A DNA stretch of 64,000 bases from Flaccisagitta enflata (GCA_965153355.1 OZ231126.1:72788001-72852000); one strand, 5' to 3'; counted from the stretch's first letter, positions 31,971-44,679 are shown. Notes: generated by a model from the sequence alone, not told the origin. Program-made: numbers and translations.

Positions 31971-33235
31971 GAGGGTGAGGAGGAGGGGACGAAGTTAGAA
32001 GAGGAGCTAGGAGGAGAGGAAAAAAAGGGAGGCGAAAAGGGATGATAATCATCAGATGGGGGAAATGTATTGGTTTGGGGGCAATAACATCGATGAGAGA
32101 AAAAACGTATTTTGTCTATGAATTTTCGAGAATGATGGTTATGCCATAGTATGGCGAAAAGAGTGAAGCTCCATATGAAGCGTCGGAGGCGGTAAAAGAG
32201 GGCGATAATAAACCTGGAAAGGAAAACGGAAGTGATATCAAACTAATGAATTGTTACTAAAAACAACCGCAAAACAGAGAAGAGGTGCCAGAGAAGCAGA
32301 AAATATGAATTGCATTTGCTATGGCAGGGAAACAATTGGTTAATGGATCGGATGGACACTATTTATTTCCAACGCAGATGAAAAGGCGAAAAAAAAAAAC
32401 AAACCAACAAAAGTAATCGAAATCATAACCAAGGGACACGCGACTTAATGAGTGTTCTGTCGGTTGTTGGGTCACACTCATGGGTATATCTGCCCCTGAT
32501 GTTTTTTTCTTGGGGGCGGGGGGATGTGTACGCTCAGGATGATGCTTTTTATTGCTTAAAAGACCTGCATTTCACAACTCACAAACAAATTGGTACTAAA
32601 CGTGTTTAGTGAATGTAAATTAAGATTTGGCACAGGTATAATCATTCAACATTAAGGTTTGTCTTTGTTTTTGCCACTGACAAGCGATTTTATGACTTGA
32701 TACGTTTGTCAATAAGCCGTCAGGTTTGTTGGCCAATTTCCTCTTTCTGAATATTTGTGCCACAGTTTGTACATGAATGCCCCTGCCCCGTGACCACTAT
32801 ACCCCTACAGTTGACCACACACTTTTTTTTGGCCTCGACTAGTTCGTTTTTTTTTATCACGAACAAAAGGTTTTTTCATAAAGCATGCCTCTTAAGCAAA
32901 ATAGATTATCGGTATTAGTTGAACTCGCCATTAGCTTTATAACTTCTGAGTGCCCTGATTCTCAGTCAGACTCTTCTTACTTGTTCCCGAATAATAACCA
33001 CATAAATATTCTCTTTTTTATATATACCATAATGGTTTTGTAGTCACAGTCCCATTCGCTTCTATCATTTACCAACCGAAGCTTCATCTACGAACAATGC
33101 GGTAATATTCAAGATTCTCAGAGAAAGCGGAAGAGGAAGAAGGAGAAGGAACTCGCTTCGCCAGATTTTCGTGGGCACAAAAACCACCTTACTTATCTTC
33201 CCATCTGGAGGGTTTTTTTTTCTTAGACCATATTC
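31971..33235. other. No gene seen
   Basis: Unique-looking sequence. At 32433-32465, GGACACGCGACTTAATGAG plus TCGGTTGTTGG is a faint H1 fragment. Nothing else could be supported. Confidence 0.4.
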
Positions 33236-33249
33236 CTCGTCCCTGTTTT

Positions 33250-33675
33250 ATCTGTCTTTGTCTATCTCTGTATCTGTATCTGTCTCTACCGCTGTCTTTG
33301 TCTCTGTCTTTGTCTCTGTCTTTGTCTTTTTCTTTGTCTCTGTCTTTGTCTTTTTCTTTGTCCCTGTCTTTGTCTCTGTCTTTATCTCTATCTTTGTCGT
33401 TGTCTCTGACCTTGTCCATGTCTCTGTCTCTGTCTTTGTCTTTTTCTTTGTCTTTGTCTTTGTCTTTGTCTCTGTCTTTTTCTTTGTCTTTGTCTTTGTC
33501 TTTTTCTTTGTCTCTGTCTTTTTCTTTTTCTTTTTCTTTGTCTCTGTCTTTATCTTTGTCTCTGTCTTTGTCTCTGTCTTTGTCGTTGTCTCTGACCTTG
33601 TCCTTGTCTCTGTCTCTGTCTTTGTCGCTCTGTCTTTGTCAATGTCTCTCTCTCTCTCTCTCTCTCTGTCTTCTC
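33250..33675. repeat. (GTCTTT/GTCTCT)n hexanucleotide array
   Basis: About 425 bp of TGTCTTTGTCTCTG units, ending in pure CT at 33645-33668. Confidence 0.95.
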
Positions 33676-33924
33676 TGTAGCCTATCTGTACATGAGTATT
33701 TGTTTCTGAATGGTAGTTGTCGTAACCGCGTTTTGATATTTGTTAAACTTTCCAAACTTCATTTCTTTTGTGGTTTTCTTTCTCTTTCTGCGCCTTTATT
33801 TCCTTATGTTAATTATCTATGTATTTCGTAGTATCATTGTGTTCCACGATAGTGGAACACTAGATATTCAGAGTTTCTCCGTTCGTTCGTCCGTTTGTCC
33901 GTTCGTCTGTTCGTCCGTGTGTCA

Positions 33925-36890
33925 CACAACCTAGTTTTCTCTGAATGTGTGTCTCAAAGCTCAGTATTCTCCAAATGTGTGTCACACAGCCTAGTTTTCT
34001 CCATAGTATGTCACACAGCCTTGTTTTCTCCGTATGTTTGTCATACAGCCTAATTTTCTCCATATTGTGTCACACAACCAAGTTTTCTCAGAATGTGTGT
34101 CCCACAGCCCAGTTTTCTCCAAATGTGTGTCACGCAGCCCAGTTTTCTCCACTGTGTGTCCAAACCTAGTTTCCTCCGAATGTGTGTCACACAGTCCAGT
34201 TTTCGCCAAATGTGTGTCATACAGTCCAGTTTTCTCCAAATGTGTGTCATATAGCCCAGTTTTCTCCATAGTGTGTCACACAACCCGGTTTCCTCCAAAT
34301 GTGTGTCACACAGTTCAGTTTTCTCCGAATGTGTGTCACACAGTCCAGTTTTTATCGAATGTGTGTCACACAGCCCAGTTTTTTCCATTGTGTGTCACAC
34401 AACCCAGTTTCCTCCAAATGTGTGTCACACAGTTCAGTTTTCTCCCAATGTGTGTCACACAGCCCAGTTTTTTCCATTGTGTGTCACACAACCCATTTTT
34501 CTCCGAATGTGTGTCACACAGCCCAGTATTTTCCAAATGTGTGTCACACAGCCTAGTTTTCTCCATAGTGTGTCACACAGCCTAGTTTTCTCCGTATGTG
34601 TGTCAGAGCCTAGTTTTCTCCATATTGTGTCACACAACCCAATTTTCTCCGAATGTGTGTCACACAGCCCAGTTTTCTCCAAATGTGTGTCACACAGCCC
34701 AGTTTTTTCCATTGTGTGTCACACAACCGAATTTTCTCCAAATATGTGTCACATAGTCCAGTTTGCTCCATTGTGTGTCACACAACCCAGTTTTTTTCCA
34801 AATGTGTGTCACACAGTCCAGTTTTTTTATGAATGTGTGTCACACAACCCAGTTTTCTCCATTGTTGGTCACACAACCCAGTTTCTTCCGAATGTGTGTC
34901 ACAGTCCAGTTTTTTCCAAATGTGTGTCACACAGCCCATTTTTCTCCAAATGTGTGTCACACAGCCTACTCCGTTGTGTGTCACACAACCCATTTTTCTG
35001 AATGTGTGTCACACAGTCTGGTTTTCTCAAATGTGTGTCACATGGCCCTTCCTCTCATGTGGGTGTTTGACCCAGTTTTTTCCTGTGTGTCATACAACCC
35101 AGTTTTCTAATGTGTGTCACACAGTCCAGTTTTCTCTGAATGTGTGTCACACAGCCCAGTTTTTTCCATTTTGTGTCACAGTCCAGTTTTCTCCAAATGT
35201 GTGTCACAAAACCCAGTTTTCTCAAAATGTGTGTCACACAGTCCAGTTTTCTCTGAATGTGTGTCACACAGCCCAGTTTTTTTCCATTGTGTGTCACACA
35301 ACCCGGTTTCCTCCAAATGTGTGTCACACAGTTCAGTTTTCTCCGAATGTGTGTCACGCAGTCCAGTTTTTATCGAATGTGTGTCACACAGCCCAGTTTT
35401 TTCCATTGTGTGTCACACAACCCAGTTTCCTCCAAATGTGTGTCACACAGTTCAGTTTTCTCCGAATGTGTGTCACACAGCCCAGTTTTTTCCATTGTGT
35501 GTCACACAACCCATTTTTCTCCGAATGTGTGTCACACAGCCCAGTATTTTCCAAATGTGTGTCACACAGCCTAGTTTTCTCCATAGTGTGTCACACAGCC
35601 TAGTTTTCTCCGTATGTGTGTCACAGCCTAGTTTTCTCCATATTGTGTCACACAACCCAATTTTCTCCGAATGTGTGTCACACAGCCCAGTTTTCTCCAA
35701 ATGTGTGTCACACAGCCCAGTTTTTTCCATTGTGTGTCACCAGACCGAATTTTCTCCAAATATGTGTCACATAGTCCAGTTTGCTCCATTGTGTGTCACA
35801 CAACCCAGTTTTCCAAATGTGTGTCACACAGTCCAGTTTTATGAATGTGTGTCACATGGCCCAGTTTTTCCATTGGGTGTTTCACATCCAGTGTTTTCCA
35901 GATGTGTGTCACACAGCCCATTTTGCCAAATGTGTGTCACACAGCCTAGTTTTCTCCGTTGTGTGTCACACAACCCAGTTTTTTCTGAATGTGTGTCACA
36001 CAGTCTGGTTTTCTCCAAATGTGTGTCAGTTTTCTCCATTGGGTGTTACACAACCCAGTTTTTTCCAAATGTGTGTCATACAACCCAGTTTTCTCAAAAT
36101 GTGTGTCACACAGTCCAGTTTTCTCTGAATGTGTGTCACACAGCCCAGTTTTTTCCATTTTGTGTCACAGTCCAGTTTTCTCCAAATGTGTGTCACAAAA
36201 CCCAGTTTTCTCAAAATGTGTGTCACACAGTCCAGTTTTCTCTGAATGTGTGTCACACAGCCCAGTTTTTTTCCATTGTGTGTCACATAACCAAGTTTTC
36301 TCTAAAAGTGTGTGACACAGTCGAGTTTTCTACAAATGTGTGTCACACAGTCCAGTTTTCTCCAAATGTGTGTCACACAGCCTAGTTTTCTCCATTGTGT
36401 GTCACACAACCCAGTTTTCTTCAAATGTGTGTCACACAGTCCAGTTTTCTCCAAATGCATGTTACACAGTCCAGTTTTCTCCAAATGTGTGTCACAAAGC
36501 CCAGTTTTCTCCATTGTCTGTCACACAACCCAGTTTTCTCCAAATGTGTGTCACACAGCCCAGTTTTCTCCATTGTGTATCACACAACCCAGTTTTATCC
36601 GCATGTGTGTCACACAACCCAGTTTTCTCCAAATGTGTGTTCCACCGTCTAGTTTTCTCCAAATGTGTGTCATTCAACCCAGTATTCTCTGTTGTGTGTC
36701 ACATAACCCAGTTTTCTCCGAATGTGTGTCACACAGCCCAGTTTTCTCTATTGTTTCTCACACAACCCAGTTTTCTCTAAATGTGTGTAACACAGTCCAA
36801 TTTTCTCCAAATGTGCGTCACGCAGCCCAGTTTTTTCCATTGTGTGTCACACAACCCAGTTTTTTAAAAATGTGTGTCACACACCCCAGT
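33925..36890 (+). repeat. 30-bp minisatellite, about 95-100 units
   Basis: The unit is AAATGTGTGTCACACAGCCC plus AGTTTTCTCC. The TGTGTGT-CACACA part is a dyad. A block of about 1 kb repeats as a higher-order unit: 34260-34890 resembles 35300-35850. The 30-bp period keeps several frames open, up to 423 codons, without any sign of selection. No CRISPR-like unique spacers are present. Confidence 0.95.
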
Positions 36891-37060
36891 TTATGAGCCC
36901 CGGGGTTATAAGCCCTGCGGTCATGAGCCATGCAGTTATAAGCCCCATGGTTAGGAAGCCTGTGGTCATAAACCCCGTGGTTATACACCCCGCGGTTGTA
37001 AGCCTCGTGGTTTCAATCCCTGCGGTTATAAGCCTCACAGTTATAAGCCCCGCAGTTATG
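36890..37060 (+). repeat. 15-bp minisatellite (GTTATAAGCCCCGCG)n
   Basis: About eleven units that follow the 30-bp array directly, still inside H3. Variants keep the GTTATAAGCC core. Confidence 0.85.
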
Positions 37061-37229
37061 AAGACAGGCAGTTGGGCCGCCTACAGGCGGCCAATATGTA
37101 TAACACAGATTTCTCTGAACATTAATACTGGATGACTCATTAGAATTATTGTATTATCATTCATGCTCAATCAAGTTATCGTGGAACACATTATGGCAAA
37201 CGCCACTTGTTTTGTTTCACGTCTGTTGC

Positions 37230-37585
<356 letters not shown>

Positions 37586-37780
37586 CCCCCACATCCGAGA
37601 CCCCCCTCAAGTGCGTACGGGGCGCTGGTTTGTCCTTCGGTTTCCGCCCAAATCCTTTGATAATCTTCCATGGATCATTTACTTTTGCCTCCTCTCGAAA
37701 TCCCCAAATCATTCGTCGCTCCGCGAACAAGAAAAAGCCGCTTCTTCCTCTTTTTCATTTTACACATGCTTCTTTGTCTT
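37586..37780. other. Short unique segment
   Basis: Non-repetitive and open on the minus strand (GFREEAKVNDPWKIIKGFGR). Flanked by CT and CTT arrays. No product recognised, and splice sites are ambiguous. Confidence 0.25.
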
Positions 37781-37789
37781 CTTCTCATT

Positions 37790-38149
37790 TTTCTTCTTCT
37801 TCTTCTTCTCCTTCTTTTTCTTTTTCTTTTTCTTTTTCTTTTTCTTTTTCTTTTTCTTTTTCTTTTTCTTTTTCTTTTTTTTTCTTCTTCATCTTCATCT
37901 TCTTCTAATTCTTCTTCGTCTTCTTCTTCTTCTCCTTCTTCTTCTTCTTCTTCTTCTTCTTCTTCTTCTTCTTCTTCTTCTTCTTCTTCTTCTTCTTCTT
38001 CTTCTTCTCCAAATTCTTCTTCGTCTTCTTCTTCTTCTTCTTCTTCTTCTTCTTCTTCTTCTTCTTCTTCTTCTTCTTCTTCTTCTTCTTCTTCTTCTTC
38101 TTCTTCTTCTTTTTCTTCTTCTTCTTCTTCTTCTTCTAATGCTTCTTCA

Positions 38150-38182
<33 letters not shown>
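37790..38182. repeat. (TTTTTC)n and (CTT)n array, left of a TIR element
   Basis: The array resumes at 39153 beyond the inserted element. Confidence 0.95.
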
Positions 38183-38186
38183 AGTT

Positions 38187-39148
38187 AGGGCCGTAGGCCT
38201 TAGGAGACCGTGATCGAGACCTCCTCCAGACCCATGGAACCATAATTAAGGTTCCATGGTCACCAGAACTCATGAAAACACTCCCCTCTTTGACCTCTCC
38301 CATTGGTGGAGGAGGCGGAGGGCTTGAGGAGGGCTTGTGGAGGGCTTTTGGAGGCCCTCTTTTTCCTCCATTGCTCGATGCATATATGATAGCATCCCTG
38401 ATATTGACCATGAAATCTTTGTAAAATAATTTTAGGAGGTGATTGGAATAAGCTTTCAGGCAGTGGAAACATGATTTTCTGCATCTGCCACGACTTTCAA
38501 ATCATGTTTTATTGCATGATTCTTTAGTGCCAAATTATAATTTTGTTAAGATGATTCAATAAAGAATTTAGATTATCAGATTAAGAACTTGATGTAATAT
38601 TTTGTTTATTCCTTTAGTACTGTTACATCATTATGTGTTTGTTAAAGGTGATACAAAAATAGATTAGTTGATGCTGATTTTTTTTCCCATAGATTCACTG
38701 CTAAATTGAGTACAAATTTTCTTGAATTTTTTTTCTCATTTTTTTGGTAAGGAGATATATTTGTTTTAATTTTTCTTGTAGTACATTGTTATGATGATCA
38801 GATATTAATTCAAAGTTTCCTAAAATAATAGAATTTTAAATGGATAGTGTATTTACTGTTAACAACAGCCGCCATTACTGGTATGTCATAATTAGAAAAA
38901 AAGTAATGAGAAAGTAATTTCAATTCTATGCAAAAAAAAAAAGAAAAAACGGTACAGATGATTTGATGGTCAATGACACGCATCAAAACCTGGTTTGATA
39001 GAGCGCGTCCGACCCTTATCCCAGAAGAATCTTGGAGAGTCTCGGAGAGTCTCGGAGAGTCTCGGAGACTTGGAGAGCTCTCCAGGCAGTCTCCGAGAGT
39101 CTCAGAGACTTGGAGAGCTCTCGGGGGTCTCCTAAAGCTCACGGCCCT
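38187..39148. mobile_element. 962-bp non-autonomous TIR element inside (CTT)n
   Basis: Ends AGGGCCGTAGGCCTTAGGAG and its inverted match CTCCTAAAGCTCACGGCCCT. It contains a hairpin CATGGAACC/GGTTCCATG near 38226-38252 and, near the right end, five CTCGGAGAGT-type units (39033-39068). There is no transposase ORF and no unambiguous target duplication, since the host is a simple repeat. Confidence 0.7.
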
Positions 39149-39152
39149 CACT

Positions 39153-39172
39153 CTCTTCTTCTTCTTCTTCTT

Positions 39173-39203
<31 letters not shown>

Positions 39204-39326
39204 TTCTTCTTCTTCTTCTTCTTCTTCTTCTTCTTCTTCTTCTGCTTCTAATTCTTCTTCTATGCACATTCATTCTTCGTCCTAATGCCTGTTTCTCCCC
39301 TCTCTTTTCTTTCTCCAATGGCAGAA

Positions 39327-39416
<90 letters not shown>
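39153..39416. repeat. (CTT)n continuation and (CT)n
   Basis: CTT to 39245, a unique patch 39246-39328, and CT 39331-39415. Confidence 0.93.
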
Positions 39417-39418
<2 letters not shown>

Positions 39419-39649
39419 AGGGAACGATAGGGGTGCAGAGAGGAGGAGGGAGGGTGTCGGAGATGTGTGTTAGGGTAGCTAGACCCCTTAAAATCACATG
39501 ACTTCGCCGCGGTGCACCGGTCTGGGGAATATCTGGTTGGAACGCGCATAAAATGAAGCTCTGTTTTGCCGCGCGATTGCGCACGTGGAGTGCCCCCCCC
39601 CCCCCGCAATGGGGCCTCGACAAAGTAGACGAAAAACCAGAGTCCTTGT

Positions 39650-39837
39650 TACGATCATTTGTGTCTTGTCCTTGTCATTTTCCCGGTCGTTGTGGATTTT
39701 CTGTCTTTGTCACGATCATTTGTGCCTTGTCCTTGTCATTGTCCCGGTTGTTGTGGATTTTCTGTCCTTGTTACGATCATTTGTGTCTTGTTCTTGTCAT
39801 TGTCCCGGTTGTTGTGGATTTTCTGTCATTGTGACGT
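39650..39837 (+). repeat. 61-bp minisatellite, block 1 (three units)
   Basis: The unit contains ACGATCATTTGTGTCTTGTC, CTTGTCATTGTCCCGGTTGT and TGTGGATTTTCTGTC. The same units reappear at 41847 on the far side of the LINE remnant. Confidence 0.9.
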
Positions 39838-41846
39838 GGCGAAGACTGATTGTGACGTGGCGAAGAAACACGATCTCTCTTCGACCTTCGCGGCTTTCCA
39901 AGAAAAATCATCAAAAAACTGCTTCAACCATAATGTAATCGGCTGTAAATACACTCAAAATTCCATCTTTTTGTTCTCCACCCAACTGCAAATTTTCATC
40001 TCAATCAGTCAACGGGAAGGGTCAAAACTTTGAAAGAAACTACCATCATTAATGGGATTGATTTTATTTCATCTTCAAAAAAAATCGCTATCGTGGTCTC
40101 ACTCTCTCATCGCCTCATATTTGTTTGGAATCTAAAGTCCAAGTTGAATCAGTTCTCCAACCTCGGTCTTCTTGTGTAACAACTACAGCTAAGAATTTGT
40201 GTTACAAAACCCTTTACTCCTTCGCGGCTAAAAAAAAACTACTTCACAGAACCAAAGACTGAATCTTACTGAAGGAAATTGTCATCTTTCCGTGTTAATA
40301 AAGCTCAAGACATGGAGAAAATACAGCATGATATTGCGCAACTGGAAAAAGAGTCAAAAGAAACAAATGAATGGAAAACCAAAATGGATGCTCTACTCAT
40401 GACCTTCAAAAAAGGTTTTGAAGGTTTTGAAAAAGTCGTGGAAGGCATTAACAATAATCATACAGCTTTGAATGAAACAATTGCCATGCTAACCATTAAA
40501 ATGAAAAATCATATCACAAGTGCTGATTCCTTCAAAGCCCAAGTGGTTAAGCATCAGGTTGCCTCAAAAACCGAACTTGAAGCATTCAAAGCCCAAGTGG
40601 TTAAACATCAGGTTGCCTCAAAAACCGAATTTGAAGCCTTTGGAAAGAAATTGACTAAATCACAGCAACAGTTAGATGCAACAAATCGCAAGTTTGCGGA
40701 GGAGATGGAAAAAAACAGGCGTATCAAAGATGAATTGAAGACCAAGATGGATGCCATTGGAGAAAGAACAACATCAACTGACGTCAGATTACAGGAGCTC
40801 CAAACCGAATTTCAAGCCATCAAGGCAAAAGTGGATGAAATTCACAATTCTGCACAAAGTTCAACCAACCCTGCCACAATGAATAAAGGCACACCTGTGC
40901 AATTTGTTCCAGAATGGGTCTTGCGCGAACGAAAGAGAAACAACATCATCATTTTTGGTCAACAGGAAACAGATGACGATCTTGCCATGATCAAATTGCT
41001 TGCTGGTGACTTGGACCTGGACCTGGATCCTTCTACGGACATTGTTCATCATTTTCGTGTTGGAACATCAAACAGTAGCAATTGCGCCCCCTGGTCGTTA
41101 AATTTGTATGCTCAGAAAAAAAGAGGGCAATGCTCCTGATGGCAAAGAAGCTGAGAGGAATGGAGAAATGGAACGGGGTGATTATCACTCACGACATGAC
41201 AAAATTGGAATGTCAAGTGGAAAAAGCATGGGAGATTAAATTGCGGCAAGATGCTGAGCATTTGAACAATTCTCTTACTGCAGATGAAAAAAGCGTCAAG
41301 TTTTTCAAAGTTATTGGCGGCCGTCGCGAGCGAAGAATAGCATGCTTTCCCATTAAATGACTCACTAACTTAGAGACCATAAGAGCACAATGATCAAATC
41401 AGATTTTTTTTTCTCTCTCTTTACAAATGGTTTTTTAGTATCATAAAATCTTTAGTACTTGCTCAGAGAATAATCACTGATATTATTTGCACTTATAAAA
41501 GCATCATATTTTCTATTTGGAAGTATTTATAGTCTCTATTTTTATATATTGGAAAGTCGTTGAAAATTTTGAATATGCAACTTTTTCCTTTACTGATTTA
41601 CACTTTTGATTTTTAAAACTAGTGACTGGTCAATTTTGGATATTTTGAACATAGAATTTTCAATTTTTAGCAGTTGCATGGTAACAATTCTCGCTTTTGG
41701 TTCTTATGAACTACTGACTGGTTAATTTTCTTTGCCACGTAAATTGTAATTTGACGGAACAGCTATCATCTCGAAGAGCAAGTCGTAAAAAGCTTGCTTC
41801 CTTTGATAGCTTAAATTTTATATTATATTTATATTATATATTATTT
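39838..41846 (+). mobile_element. LINE remnant with ORF1 only
   Basis: About 2 kb between two blocks of the 61-bp minisatellite. It contains an ORF1 (40312-41360) and a 3' AT-rich region ending in (TATAT)n at about 41818-41845. No ORF2 (endonuclease or reverse transcriptase) is present, so it is internally deleted or a non-autonomous derivative. ATTGTG and ATTTGTG at the edges may be a short duplication. Confidence 0.6.
40312..41360 (+). pseudogene. LINE ORF1p-like coiled-coil/RNA-binding protein, one frameshift
   Basis: ORF1 proteins coat LINE RNA and act as chaperones. From the first ATG (40312) there is a long coiled coil with heptads rich in K, E and L, including an internal tandem duplication of the KAQVVKHQVASKTE block (40537-40628). 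Next come RERKRNNIIIFGQQETDDD and the HHFRVG motif, then, after a one-base shift in a C run at 41088-41092, RPLVVKFVCSEKKRAMLLMA and a C-terminal helix to TGA 41358-41360. RKNNIIIFG...RVG...RPLVVKF is the RRM-like and C-terminal pair seen in many invertebrate LINE ORF1s. The frameshift makes it a pseudogene. Confidence 0.75.
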
Positions 41847-42085
41847 GTGTCTTGTCCTTGTCATTGTCCCGGTCGTTGTGGATTTTCTGTCTTTGTCACG
41901 ATCATTTGTGTCTTGTCCTTGTTACGATCATTTCTATCTTGTCCTTGTCATTGTCCCAGTTGTTGTGGATTTTCTGTCTTTGTCACGATCATTTGTGCCA
42001 TGTCCTTGTCATTGTCCCGGTCGTGGTGGATTTTCTGTCTTTGTCACGATCGTTATTCTTTTGTCCATGTCAATGTCCCAGTGAT
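41847..42085 (+). repeat. 61-bp minisatellite, block 2 (about four units)
   Basis: Same unit as block 1 at 39650. One unit is shortened. Confidence 0.9.
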
Positions 42086-42097
42086 TTTTTTTCCGAG

Positions 42098-42422
42098 CAG
42101 GGGTGTATATTCTTGAGTCGCTTTTGATTTTTTTCCCCCCCCTGCCTTTGATTTTCTTCCCCGCGACGCGTCGCGTTGCGTTTTTATATCCATGATTTTC
42201 TTCCCCATATAGCAATAAAACTATGTAGTTAAGGTTTAAAAAGTGTTAAATTGTGTTCTACTAATTGAGTTTTATGATTTGGTACTGTAAAAAGTTATAT
42301 TTTCCCCAAATTTCCTTTTTTTCTCTTTTTTCCCCCTTAGATTTCCTTCCCCATCTCCAGACCCTTTGATTTTTCCCCCCCCCCCCACCGAGGGGGGGAA
42401 AACTCAAAAATATACAGGCCTG
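42098..42422. mobile_element. Non-autonomous hAT MITE (CAGGGGTG family), copy 3
   Basis: Ends CAGGGGTGTATAT and TATACAGGCCTG. Perfect 8-bp duplications TTTCCGAG at 42090-42097 and 42423-42430. The C and G runs at either end can pair. Confidence 0.92.
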
Positions 42423-42892
42423 TTTCCGAGTCAAGATCAGTTATGCACGGCTCATTATCAGCTGTTGCATAATGCTCATGCCCTCTCATCGTTTGATGGT
42501 GTCCTTGTTGAGTGTTGATTGTGACCAATAACCGTTCAACATTATAAGATCACCCCGTAAGACCCATGAGACCATAACGTTTCCCTCCATTTGCTTTGAA
42601 GCAATCGCTATTTCCCTACATCGTCCCAATAACTACTTCGTTATTACATAGACGGAATTGAATGTAAATGAATTGCTATTCATATGAAAGTTGGACAACA
42701 TTACTACTCAACAATATCTAAAATAAGGACAAGTGCCTTTGGAGCTCTTACTGGTGTTTAATCTGGACCCATCACAACTATCCTTTAAATTTCTGTCATT
42801 ACTTTAGGAGGAAAGGTACATTTTGTTTCGTTTGCCGACGGTTTTCATCATTATTGATCATATGTTGTTTTCCGAAAATCGACTTAATGATA

Positions 42893-43068
42893 CAGTTGAA
42901 TCCCGCTCCAACGGATTTCAAGGGATTAACAAATTTTATCTGTTATAGGCGGAATTCTGTTTTAGCCAACATAGGAAATAAAAGAAAATAGGTCAAAGGG
43001 ACCATAAATTAGTATCTGTTAAAGGCGGAATTCTGTTAAAAACGAGTCCGTTGGAGCGAGGTTCAACT
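42893..43068. mobile_element. Tc1/mariner (pogo-like) MITE, copy 1
   Basis: Termini CAGTTGAATCCCGCTCCAAC and GTTGGAGCGAGGTTCAACTG are inverted repeats flanked by TA (42891-42892, 43069-43070). The interior repeats GGCGGAATTCTGTT in the same orientation near both ends. Confidence 0.88.
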
Positions 43069-43702
43069 GTATCGTTAGACAAGACGAGATATTCCGTGGC
43101 GTTCCTTTATAATGTATCAAACCGCCAAAGATCGTTTCAAAAATGAAAAAAGAAAGGATTTTGTAACAAAAATTATTAATTTTTGTCACAAAAATGCTTG
43201 AATAGGCCGTTTAGGAACGGGCGTTCTTATGCAGTTTTAAAACGATCTTTTATTGTCTTTTCAAAACCACGAGTATGCGCAACTTTGGAAACGAATATTG
43301 AGGCATAGTTGCCGACTCAAAACTTTGCATTTCTAAAGTTTTAAAACCATGAGATTTTTGCGTTTCAAAACGCTTGAAAACAGCGCTAATGTAATGGCCA
43401 GCGAGGGGAAAAATCTATCAAACTGATGTTATGAACAAACTATTCAACCCAGACCCATAAAATCTTGATACAAAAAACATCAAGCATAGTACTACAAAAG
43501 AAAAATGATTCCAGGTCATGAAGATGAAGCATCAAAGAGTAAAAGCTCAATACTTTCTTGCATTTGACAAAAATCACCCTGTATTTGTCTGTTTCTTTTG
43601 TCTTCTCCGCCTGCTTCTCTTCTTCATGACCCATCGCCGTTTGACACGATTTTCCCCGGGCCCTCCCAATATTCTTTTTTGTTCTCTGCCCCGGTCCTAC
43701 TT

Positions 43703-43802
<100 letters not shown>

Positions 43803-43899
43803 TCCTGAATCCCTTCGTTCGTTGGAGACACAGTCATTCACACTTTTAACTCACTCAATGCTCTCGCGGTTTCAAGGGTGGTTTTTTCTGTTTTTCCAG

Positions 43900-43983
43900 C
43901 GAATTGACTTCAGTGGCGACATAACGACAAAAGCGGCGAAAGAAGCGAAAGCGACGTCAACGAGGTCGAGAGTAGACTCTTAA
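43900..43983 (+). CDS. Possible terminal exon of an unidentified gene
   Basis: A good TTTTTCCAG acceptor precedes 27 open codons reading [20 protein letters not shown], then TRSRVDS and TAA. The composition differs from the AT-rich and simple-repeat surroundings. No partner exon was found upstream, so the gene is unknown. Confidence 0.28.
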   Translation, partial: RIDFSGDITTKAAKEAKATSTRSRVDS

Positions 43984-44169
43984 ATGTGGGTGATAAATAT
44001 TTAATGAGTAAAGTCGTACGCGTAATTAGTCAGTGTGAATTGTGACATGGATGAAGCGTTGTACAACTGGTAGAAATATTCGTCCGTAGAGGTAGTTTCT
44101 TTTGATTTAAAGTGGAGTGCGACCATCAAAAGTTAGATTGTGCATGTGGCATGAAGTGGTATCAATTAT

Positions 44170-44330
<161 letters not shown>

Positions 44331-44679
44331 AACAAACAAACGAAAAAAGACAATAGAAACAAACAAACGCACCCCTAAACACACAGAAAAATAAATAACT
44401 AATCAAACTCAATCACAGACACACGCAAACGGGCGCAGATGAATTAACAATGGGCATTGATAAAAACGGAAAAACAAGCCACTTTTCCCCACACGCACTC
44501 ACACACATTCTCATCACTTCGTCATACAAAAGAAAGCAGAAAGCCAGACCGGGAGAAACAAGGTCGTATTCACGGCTACCCAAGTTACGTGCAGGTGGGC
44601 TGGGGAAGTGATGGAGGTTACTTGGGCATTTAGGGAGAAGTGAGGCCAAAAACCTCAAAAACATAAAAAAGTAAAATGT

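Larger units (their letters stand above)
33839..37211 (+). mobile_element. H3 element (complete, 3.37 kb) carrying a 30-bp array
   Basis: It starts after ATCATT with a hairpin, GTGTTCCAC/GTGGAACAC (33839-33860), then TAGA and a (GTCC/GTTC)n run. The core is a 30-bp minisatellite of about 3 kb, then a 15-bp minisatellite and a GGCCGCC-TACA-GGCGGCC hairpin (37076-37092). The start motif returns inverted as ATCGTGGAACAC (37178-37189). The tail ends TGGC-AAAC-GCCA and CTTGTT (37194-37211). The layout equals that of H1 and H2, although the sequences are unrelated. Confidence 0.72.

Noticed and set aside
33925-36890. Long open frames (up to 423 codons) of a CVTQPSF/VCHTAQF repeat protein
   Set aside because: The 30-bp period keeps several frames open on both strands, and indels change the frame freely between blocks. 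This is a minisatellite, not a protein.
33925-36890. CRISPR array
   Set aside because: Units are contiguous, with no unique spacers of constant length and no cas genes. The context is a eukaryotic genome.
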